Assembly: GCF_905404315.1 (NCBI RefSeq)
Contig: NC_066311.1
Coordinates: 6,076,001 to 6,140,000 of the forward strand
Reading direction: 5' to 3'
Source of the DNA: Leptidea sinapis
Taxonomy: Eukaryota; Arthropoda; Insecta; Lepidoptera; Pieridae
Length of the DNA stretch: 64,000 nt
Shown in pieces: positions 33,557 to 42,021 of this stretch; position 1 is the stretch's first letter, and each line of letters begins with the position of its first letter. The notes beneath the pieces are model-generated. The model worked only from the letters and a program-made list of their open reading frames with translations. It had not been told where the DNA came from and did not search any database. Both the position numbers and the translations under genes were made by a program.

Positions 33557-33931
33557 CACGGACGAGTAAAAAACGAAGGACTCTGTGTCACCTAACATAA
33601 CAGTGGAGCACCAAAACAAGCCGGTAAACGTGTAAATACACAGCCCCACGCACACTCTTACACTAATACAAGCCGATCGGCAGCCATTATGAGATTTGCC
33701 ATCGTCTGTGACAGATCAGTTTGCGTCGCAATAAAATATTTGAAAAATGACGTCGTGCGTTGTGAAAAAGTGTAAAAACAATACTATAAAAGTATTTGTG
33801 GCCATATATGACTATTTAAGGGAGAAAAAATTGTGTAACTGGTATCCCCCGTAACCGCACACACACTAGCATAACAGTGCTTCACTTGTTAATATCACGG
33901 CGCGGAGTCCTTATTTTTTTACTCGTCCGTG
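33557..33931 (+). mobile_element. M2 MITE, second THAP-exon-bearing TIR element
   Basis: Inverted ends CACGGACGAGTAAAAAA and TTTTTTTACTCGTCCGTG, with TIR similarity extending to AAGGACTC. The flanks CCCCACCC (33549-33556) and TCCCACCC (33932-33939) match at seven of eight, an 8-bp target duplication. The TIR sequence differs from M1, but the internal exon is related. Confidence 0.78.
33747..33854 (+). pseudogene. THAP-domain N-terminal fragment inside M2
   Basis: The ATG frame reads MTSCVVKKCKNNTIKVFVAI and stops after 35 residues. The start C-x4-C with KNNT matches the M1 exon (CVVKLCKNNT), so M1 and M2 descend from related THAP transposases. The rest of the THAP finger is not recognisable and no splice donor follows. 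Confidence 0.6.
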
Positions 33932-33939
33932 TCCCACCC

Positions 33940-35339
33940 ATATATTTTATTGCCTCACTTGCATTTAAAACACAAAATCAGGTCTTTGGTTGTTTAGTTT
34001 TTTACTACAAAAGAATGAGATATTTTAATACAGTCCGGTGTAGTTTTACAACTATTTCTAACGGTTGACGGAAAGAAATCGGAATACGGAAGCCGGGCCT
34101 AGTGAGTAAACTACCATAGAAATAGTTCTACGACTACTTCGGACCGTGTTTTCATGAGTACGGATTGGATTCGGATCGGACGTAGTGCGAAAGCGCTCTT
34201 AGAGTTAAAATGTCACTCAGTATTATATTCCATTTAATATTTTACTTAATAGGAGAGAATTAGAGGAGAAAGCTTATATATTAAATCGCATTGTGACAAT
34301 TTCGAAAAATGTCAAAATGCCACAGAGTGATATCTAAAAAATAAGTCTCTCAATCACGCATAGAACATTGTTTCCAATCACGAAACAATCATCTAGACTA
34401 TAAGCAAAGTTCACAACAACAAAATAACAAAATGATTTATATCCGGCTTTGGAGCAAATCACTCAGCGCTATTTCCTTTTGTGTTTGACTGTGTCGGCCA
34501 TCATGAAATGTTTTGATAAATAGCTTGGGAGTTATTACGTGTAGGCTACTGTATATATGCAATCGCAATTCTTAATTGATCTTATATTGAAATTTGTTTT
34601 TATTTCCCGATTTTTGCATTTCGATGCATAACTTAATTTATAAATAAGTAATTTGCCATAATTCCAGTGATGGAATAATTTAATTATCATCTCAGCTCTA
34701 ATAGACTTATTATTGAAAAATTTAACTCTATTTAAATTATATTAATACGTTTTTGGCCGTTTCTCAAAATAAGAGAAAAACTAAAAATTTAAATAATGTT
34801 TTTGTTCGCTTATTTTGTCTTTTCAAATGATGGTTGATGTTATATTTTAAAATGATATTATGATAGGTATGGTAGCATTAAGGTAATAAAATTAACGTGA
34901 CCGATGATTTATCATCCTTTTTTAGTAGCAATATAGCTTAATGTGATACTGTTCTTCTGAAGCACAATGCTACCTTACATATTCAAGCACAATAAAGCAT
35001 TCATTAATTGTATTGCTGTGTACTGTATTGGAATGCCGCAATTACAGGTACATGTTATTAATTATTAATTATCCTAGTAAATTTTCTAGATATTTCATCT
35101 GTGTGTTGCACGTCGCGTGACGGTCGGGCGGTGCCTATAGTTCGCAGCAGCTGACCGTGTAGTGTATAGACTATTACTCATTTGTGCCAGTGCTCCAAGC
35201 CATTTAGTTTGTTTCTATCTGTGTTGTAATATGTAAATAATACTATAATAATGTAAATGTTGTTATTTATTAAAGTGAAACTTTTATTAGCGATTTTTAT
35301 ACCCTTAATGGAATATTATTGCAAAAATTTTTAGTTTAA
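33940..35339. other. Unassigned stretch
   Basis: About 1.4 kb, AT-rich, with a GC-richer patch at 35100-35160. No readable domain or repeat end. Confidence 0.4.
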
Positions 35340-35400
35340 TGTCTGTAAGAAAATTTATTGAAGTGGGCGTTACTTTGCAAAATGAACTCCATAATACCAT
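35340..35400 (+). repeat. Dispersed repeat fragment shared with 59435-59490
   Basis: TTGAAGTGGGCGTTACTTTGC followed by a CCATAAT block matches TTGAAGTAGGCGTTACTTTGC at 59443 with one difference. Confidence 0.55.
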
Positions 35401-35589
35401 CAAATAATGAACACTTTTTAAATGATATTAATTCTTTTTTCTGGTCGTTTCTGGCACGGCACACTACGTCGTATTTCACATTGTGATGCATTACGTCTCA
35501 AATCACATTTTAGTATTATGATCAGATGCCACCAAACTTAAGGCGCCACCTATTTCCATTCCGACAGATATTCTCATAAGAAAATACTA

Positions 35590-35625
35590 AATTGCTATTG
35601 CTATTGCAATTGCTATTGCTGTTCC
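35590..35625 (+). repeat. TTGCTA microsatellite
   Basis: Several TTGCTA/TTGCAA hexamers in a row. Confidence 0.75.
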
Positions 35626-36014
35626 TATTTAAACATCTAATAAGCGAATAAGTCATTGTTCTTACATAAAAATTTATCATGAATATTTATAAAGCTTAAG
35701 TTTTTATAACAAATTACAGAAGATTTTTCAAAAAAAAAAGCTGCCACCCGACCGTATTTTCCTTTTCTTGTCCCTTCAATTAGTTTCGTCCCGTTTAGGC
35801 GAAGTTTTTCAGCGAGTAGATTTTTCATTAACAGAGATTCCAACAAAAAATATTTGTCTTCGAATGAATCATATTATACTTGCGAACTCTTGGGATTAAG
35901 AGAAAATATTACTTTTTGAATTTCGTTATAAGTCTCTATTTCTAACTTTTTACAACATAAAAAAGTTTGAAGCGTTTCTATAATCTGTGTCGCGTATTTC
36001 TTTCATTCATTTCG

Positions 36015-36392
36015 ATAAGGGTAAATGTATACACTTCTATAATAAAGTCCTAGCCACTGTTCAGGCATAATCTATAAATAAATTTAAATGTTTTATAAAA
36101 AAATGGCTCTGTCGTAAATCCTATTACTCCACTGCTGAATATCTAAATGAACGGACAGCCTGGGACTAGATTGTGATTATTTTATAGCGATAGAAATGAC
36201 TGTACAATATTGTATATTTTTATTGAAAAGAGCGCAAAAAAGAATGCTGGGAGAGTTTTTTGCGCCGCTTCTTCTCCGATTTGTTTCCGAAGCGGTAGTA
36301 GTATCTAGTAGTTATTAGAAATGACATCAAAAAGAATTCTAAAGGAATCAATTTTGTGAAAATAAATGCCTTTTATGTATTTGCTGTCTTTT
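36015..36392 (+). mobile_element. LINE family C, 3' end
   Basis: Opens with the end of the coding region (GTATACACTTCTATAATAAA), then a 3' UTR with CAGCCTGGGACTAGATT, GAATGCTGGGAGAGTTTTTT and GCGCCGCTTCTTCTCCGA. The end is TTTGTGAAAATAAATGCC then TTTTA. Copies also at 40982 (minus), 50600 (minus) and 61140 (plus). Confidence 0.75.
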
Positions 36393-36643
36393 AAGTGTTG
36401 GTTGTCGAAACTCTAGAATGAACCTCATCGTCTGAGTTTTAAATTCAGTATGGCCTATCTTTTTCAGCCAAAAGTTTTCTATTTAAGGAATAAGCTATAA
36501 AATAACTTTCAACGCCAAATCATTTCTTGAAGTAATAAAATTATTAAATTGATTTACTTTTTAAGAACGAATTTATAAAATAGAATTATATAAAATGGAA
36601 TCATAGACCTTTAGACTTTTTCTGCTGACAACTTTATTTTAAA

Positions 36644-36825
36644 CTAGCTGACCCAACAGACGTTGTTCTGTTCATAATAAATAAAATCATGTGGGTGGAT
36701 TATCGAAAAAAGCTGACCTCTACTCGACGAAAGGAGTATTCCTACCAAATTTCAAGTCTCTACGCTTTATGGTTCCAGAGATATCGTGATGAGTGGAAAT
36801 CTCTTATATATATATATATCTCTCT

Positions 36826-36863
<38 letters not shown>
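36644..36863 (-). mobile_element. Non-autonomous Helitron
   Basis: Minus-strand 3' end ACGTCTGTTGGGTCAGCTAG; 5' end TC followed by a (TA)n run at 36832-36861 that has expanded. Flanks A and T fit. Confidence 0.7.
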
Positions 36864-37239
36864 TTTTTCAATGAATTCAAAAGGCATTTGCTCCTCATTA
36901 CATTTGTTGGAATGTTTGGAAACAAAACTCGGAATACAATTAATTAATCCGATTTTGAATTTTTTAAGTTTTTTAGAATTTTTGGTCCCAAAAATCCATA
37001 ACCAGTAAAAAACAGATAATATACACTCTTGTTAGTAAAATTGAATGGTCCGAAGTTATTACTTCAATTTCAAATTAAAATATTAAAATTATATTTAAAA
37101 TATGACACAAAATCACTTATAATATACGTCAAAAACTATATACCTGAAAAGAACGGCCGCAAAAAACTCAGCGGGATTCTTCTTTTGTTGAATAAAATCT
37201 GTGATGTAATGAAGTAATTTTTTTTTTCGTTATACAAAG
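36864..37239. other. Mostly unassigned; short LINE D-like 3' UTR piece
   Basis: The complement of 37145-37180 reads CCCGCTGAGTTTTTTGCGGC, like the LINE D 3' UTR at 31648 and 57766. The rest shows nothing. Confidence 0.4.
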
Positions 37240-37564
37240 TTTTTTTTTATGAAAAAAGGGACGAGACGAGCGGGACGTTCAGCTGATGGTTATTGATACG
37301 CCCAGCATCCCATAATATATGGGATATTGCAATGCCGCTCAGAATTCTTGAAAAACCCAAAAACAGAATTTTTGGGCACGGCACTACTATGTGCTTGTCA
37401 CCTTGAGACATACGATGTTCATTTGTTCAGTAATTTCACTAGCTACGGCGCCCTTCAGAGCGTAACACAATATTGCTTATACATTACTGCTTCATGACAG
37501 AAAAAGGCGCCGTTGTGGTACCCATAAACTAGCCAGCATCCAGGGCAAAGGAGCCTCCCAGTGG
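37240..37564 (-). mobile_element. S1 retroposon, full length
   Basis: Minus-strand copy with the family 5' end at 37564 and an A run (seen as T8) at 37240. The GCCGCTCAGAATTCTT hairpin arm is present; the other arm is altered. Confidence 0.8.
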
Positions 37565-37659
37565 TTACCACATAAAGGTTTTATACAATTCTTTTAAAAT
37601 TTAGTAAATGTTACGTAAACAAATGTAATTGTTGGGTACATTTTTGTATATAACGCGGT

Positions 37660-37687
37660 GCAGTCGTTCCGCGTTATAGCGAAAGCC
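37660..37687 (+). repeat. Hairpin ATAACGCGG ... CCGCGTTAT
   Basis: Nine-bp perfect arms and a 10-nt loop. Further GTTATAGGGAATG and CGCGTTATAGGGGCATAA motifs follow to 37745, so this is probably the edge of a small repeat. Confidence 0.6.
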
Positions 37688-37745
37688 TGTGTTATAGGGA
37701 ATGTTGAAATCGCATAATATGAAAACGCGTTATAGGGGCATAACT

Positions 37746-38619
37746 GTGTATATTTTTATAATAATTGTAAGTTAAAATCATCATGTACAAAGAAGCTAAA
37801 GGCCAAATTTGCTTGAATTATATCCCCTAAATGCTCTCGGGTGCGGCTGTAGGATAAGTAGCAGCCGTGGGATTTGATAAGGTTTCGCATTAAGTTGAGG
37901 GTTTATTTAATAACTGACTCAATTCGTTGCGGCTTTATCGAAATAACTGGCTAATAAAATTCAGTTTCAAGTACTCAATTAAATTATTTAATGCAGATTG
38001 AATCTTTATTTAATATTTAGGTATAGCAAAAAACTAGTTTTAAACTTAATAAAAAGACTTTTACTATAAATTTAATTACTCTAACTTGTATATTTTATAG
38101 TTTTAATGTTGTTATAGGTTCCTTCAAATAGTAACAGCTTAACGAGTGTTTGTAATAAATGCAACATAAAACCCGTATTTCACTTCTACACAGTCCGGTT
38201 GAGTTTGTTATAATTGAACAAACTTAACTTCGACTAATTATCACATATTAGTTTCCAGTGGCAAACCCACAAACTATATCAAATGGGTTTATTACTTTTG
38301 TTTGTTTCCGAGTTCTAAGTATATTAAAGTATATTTTTGGAATTATAGTTATAATACCAGTTATAGTTAATAAATCATTGTATTTGTTGGATGCAATTAC
38401 TAATTGTGACAGTAATAACGATCATCATGTTCACGAAGCATCCTTACACAAACAATGAGTTCAAGCTCTAAAGGTTTATGCATCTAATTTACGCTAGTTT
38501 ACATTAATACATTTAATTGTTTATTATTTTCGTGAAATAATTAATATTATTTAAACATCACTCATATATTAGATGCAGCACCTTATAAACTATTTTTTTA
38601 TTACAGACATTGTAAAATA
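37746..38619. other. Unassigned stretch
   Basis: No recognised feature. Confidence 0.4.
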
Positions 38620-38790
38620 CTCTATTTGATTGAAAAGCGTGGCCGATGAGTTTCTTGTATGTTCTTCTGACGAACTCAACTTTTTATGGTAAATTCAATA
38701 ATTTAAAACTATTTCGAGTGGCGATTCAAAAGCGCTTAGATTAAGCCTAATGAATAAAGTTTATTTGCCTTTGACTTTGAAAACAATATT
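38620..38790 (+). mobile_element. LINE 3' tail fragment
   Basis: GATGAGTTTCTTGTATGTTC with TTCTGACGAACTCAAC, then AATAAAGTTTATTTGCCTTT and GACTTTGA. Same tail family as 22190-22275 (complement). Confidence 0.5.
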
Positions 38791-39154
38791 TGTTGTTAAT
38801 CCAGAATATTAAAAAAAAACACAAAATTTTAATTTTTGACAGTATTATATCTTGAACTAATTGTTGTAGTTAGTTTCCTCAATATCGTAGTCCTTTACAC
38901 AAACCTCTGTTAGACTCTTCCATTTCTCACTCTCCCTTCGTCTCTGTCTTGATATCCTCATCCATTCCAGCTATTCTATTTAGTTAATCCTCCCATCGTT
39001 TTCTTTCTTTCATTCATTCATTTCATTCTTCATCTTTAATTGAATCTATTCTCAAGGAACATGGATGCCCGAAAATTACTCTGAATTTAGTATATATCAA
39101 TGATGTAAAATGAAGATAATGGCTACATAATCAGGATGTTGTAAATAATCTTTT
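38791..39154. other. Unassigned stretch
   Basis: Pyrimidine-rich section at 38930-39050; no gene seen. Confidence 0.35.
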
Positions 39155-39475
39155 TTATAAGAGGAGGCAAACGGGCAAGAAGCTTACATGGTGTGAAGGT
39201 CAAGAGTAATCTCATGTATATAAGGAGACTACAACACTAATGTTGTATGTTTTTTTGTTTTTTCTAATTAAACATATTATTTTAATAAGTTAAGATTATT
39301 TTTTTTAAAAAGATGCATTGCTAGCATTTTAGTTAGGAATTGGTTTGACGGTCCCCAAGTCATATCGGCTCGAGAAATCTGAAGCCAGTAATTATTGATT
39401 CGACAGAGTGGCTATCCAAGAAGTTCCTCTGAAAACGTGCGATTCTACAATCGCTTTACTTTTGGAAGCCAAAAA
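39155..39475 (-). pseudogene. LINE B-like 3' remnant (minus strand)
   Basis: GGAGGCAAACGGGCAAGAAG is the complement of the LINE B tail. AAGTCATATC...GCCAGTAATT.ATTGATTCGACAGAGTGGCT at 39357-39412 is the complement of the region coding the TLWNQLP block. About 100 bp of unrelated AT-rich DNA lies between. Confidence 0.5.
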
Positions 39476-39831
39476 AAATATTTTGCAGCGTATTATTGAT
39501 AATAAATGGACCATTTTAGCATAAATAAATAAAACAGTTATTATTGAACAAAATAAAAATAAAAAATTAAAGTGAAGTTTATCTAGTAAAAGCTGAACAT
39601 AAACAACGTCTTGTTTGTAACATCCAACCTAGAAATGCTCAGATTAACGATAAAACTGCTATTCGCGGAATACGCTGGCAAGTACTTAAACTTTACGTTG
39701 TGACTTATCATTATAATCTCAAACCCACTGTTTACTTTCCGCTTTTAATTACTTGAAAGTTTAATACAGGGCGATAGACTTAGAATTAAAACAGACGAAA
39801 CGCAATTGTGAAAAAGCACGATTTAAAAAAC
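39476..39831. other. Unassigned stretch
   Basis: No recognised feature. Confidence 0.35.
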
Positions 39832-39915
39832 TTTTTTTTATGTCAAAAGGGACGAGACAAGCAGGATATTCAGCTGATTGCGGTAATTGATACGCCCTGC
39901 CCATTACATCAGGGA
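39832..39915 (-). mobile_element. S1 retroposon, 3' fragment
   Basis: The complement of the S1 tail: TTTTTTTATG, GGGACGAGACAAGCAGGA, TTCAGCTGATTGCGGTAATT and GATACGCCCTGCCCATTACA, then it stops. Confidence 0.75.
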
Positions 39916-40683
39916 CAGGGAACGCTGGGGCGTAAAAAGGCGAGGGTTCGAATCAATGTTAGCACAAATTAAATTTGTTGAGACGGCTGAATTAATTTAT
40001 ATCTATTGCATATTCCCTAGTATGAACTTACTAAGATTTCTATAACATTTCAGTATTTATCATAGGCAAAAGAACCGCGTCATTGCTGAAGAGTATGTGG
40101 GATAGCCCTAATATCATTCTGCAAACCATTGCTAGTTAATACGATGCACCGATTATAAATTATGCTTCATGTGCCTGTTTAGTTATAATTATACTAACAT
40201 AATTTACTAACAATTGTTATAGATTTTTTTCTGAAATAAGTAATTATTATTATTATTGGCAAAACATTATCTATAATAAAATATAAATCAACTTTAATAA
40301 ATTCAAAATGATATGACAATTACTAGCGTTATGGAATATACTAGCAAAAACATAAAAAGTTAATTTTTGACACGACCGTACAGCAGTATCGACTCTGTCT
40401 AGATAATTATGATGTTGTAGCAGGTCGCTGAAAATGAGGATTGTTATCGTGATAAAATTCACGAGTCCCTAAATAAGGTAAGTCTTAATATTATTCAGAG
40501 GTTGTTTTATGAAGCAACGTATAGCAACATTGCCTGCTAATGATAATTACCCTTCGTTGCGGCAGTCGCTATTGACGTGCAATGTCGAACGCCACGAGGT
40601 GTTTGAATCGATTCATAATAAATCAGATTAGGTCTTCACTGTTTATTTTTGACTTTGACTTTGACAACAACAGTTGTTTTATA
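39916..40683. other. Mostly unassigned; possible SINE relics
   Basis: AGGGTTCGAATCAATG at about 39948 and GGTGTTTGAATCGATTCATAA at about 40600 resemble B-boxes followed by a SINE-like body. Neither has a convincing A-box. GACTTTGACTTTGACAAC at about 40655 resembles a LINE tail. Confidence 0.3.
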
Positions 40684-40982
40684 TTCTGGGTTATTACAAA
40701 AAACACAAAATTTGAATTTTTGTCAGTTTAAAAGGCATAAAAGGCATTTATTTTCTCAAAATTGATTCCTTAAGAATTCTTTTTTTCTGGGTTATTAAAA
40801 AAACACAAAATTTGAATTTTTGTCAGTTTAAAAGGCATAAAAGGCATTTATTTTCTCAAAATTGATTCCTTAAGAATTCTTTTTTTCTGGGTATTAAAAA
40901 AACACAAAATTTGAATTTTTGACAGTTTAAAAGGCATAAAAGGCATTTATTTTCTCAAAATTGATTCCTTAAGAATTATTTT
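40684..40982 (-). repeat. Three tandem copies of the LINE C 3' end, ~100-bp unit
   Basis: Unit starts at 40684, 40785 and 40885 (TTCTGGGT.ATTA). Each unit carries AAAAACACAAAATTTGAATT, TTAAAAGGCATAAAAGGC and CAAAATTGATTCCTTAAGAA. Copies are nearly identical. The unit is the 3' terminus of the LINE C copy that continues to the right. Confidence 0.9.
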
Positions 40983-41460
40983 TGATGTCATTTCTAATAT
41001 ACTAGATACTACTACTACCGCTTCGGAAACAAATAGCGCACTGAGAGAGAAGAAGCGGTGCAAGAAACTCTTCCAGCATTCTTTTTTTTTGCGCTCTTTT
41101 CAATAAAAATATACAATATCGAACAGTCATTTCTATCGCTATAAAATAAACATAATCTAGTCACAGGCTGTCCGATCACTTAGATATTCAGCTGTGGATT
41201 AATAGGAGTTACGACAGAGCCATTTCTTAATAAAACATTTTAATTTCTTTATAGATAATGCCTGAACAGTGGCTGGGACTGTATTATAAAAGTGTATACA
41301 TTTACCCTTAAAGCTATTATGTATCTTATGAAGCCTACTTCTAGTAGGCTTCATAAGATACACAACATAACATAACATTAGTTACAAGCAATCCCTTATT
41401 TCTAGTGTTATAATTTAATAATAAAATATAATGTAATAGTTTAATATCTTTAACTAATTG
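40983..41460 (-). mobile_element. LINE family C, 3' part (minus strand)
   Basis: The complement of the 36015 copy: GAAGCGGTGCAAGAAACTCT, CACAGGCTGTCCGATCAC, AGTGTATACATTTACCCTTA. It carries a perfect inverted duplication at 41320-41362 and a CATAACATAACAT microrepeat not present in the 50600 copy. Confidence 0.75.
41320..41362 (+). repeat. Perfect 20-bp inverted repeat with 3-nt loop
   Basis: TGTATCTTATGAAGCCTACT, loop TCT, then the exact complement. It sits inside a LINE C copy. Confidence 0.92.
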
Positions 41461-41814
41461 TTATATTAATATAATGTATTAAAAAGCTGTATTAAATAAC
41501 TTCATTTTTATTAGTTAAACATAATTAACAAGATTATTACAAAGCACACCTTATATCCTTAACTTAATCGCCATATTTTTTGAGAGAGCCAGACCAAACA
41601 CAGTGCTGCCAATATAAATGTACAATTTCTAACAAAATTTAATTATTTTGTGGTTCCATCAATTATTTTCAAATTTTGTGTTTTTTTACGTTTCTCCATT
41701 GCTTATTGTAAGCTCAGGATTCTTAATAAACCCAAAATTAGGATTATTATTGCAATTGTGCCCGTCACATTGTGACATAAAATACATAATAAACTAAACA
41801 CATTTTGCCCTGTG
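41461..41814. other. Unassigned stretch; possible S1 relic
   Basis: GCTCAGGATTCTTAATAAAC, CCAAAATTAGGATT and GTGCCCGTCAC at 41713-41770 faintly resemble the S1 hairpin region. Confidence 0.3.
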
Positions 41815-42021
41815 CTGCCTCGGGGCGTAAAAAGAATAGGGTAGTCCCAGGTGCAAGGGTGTCGTAAGAGGCGACTACGGGCTTTTTGAAAGTGGGAGAG
41901 TCACGCTGCTGTCTTATGACGTCAGCACAATCGGGCCAGACTCGTCCGGGTTACTTACCACACTCGCACAGAATACCGGCGTGAAGTAGCGGCCTAGTGC
42001 CGCTATGTTTCGCATAGGTTA

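Noticed and set aside
40684..40982. CRISPR-like array
   Set aside because: Only three ~100-bp direct repeats without spacers, in a eukaryotic LINE tail.
41815..42021. ORF1 (gag-like) of LINE A upstream of the RT ORF
   Set aside because: No open frame or zinc-knuckle motif is visible in the 5' leader.
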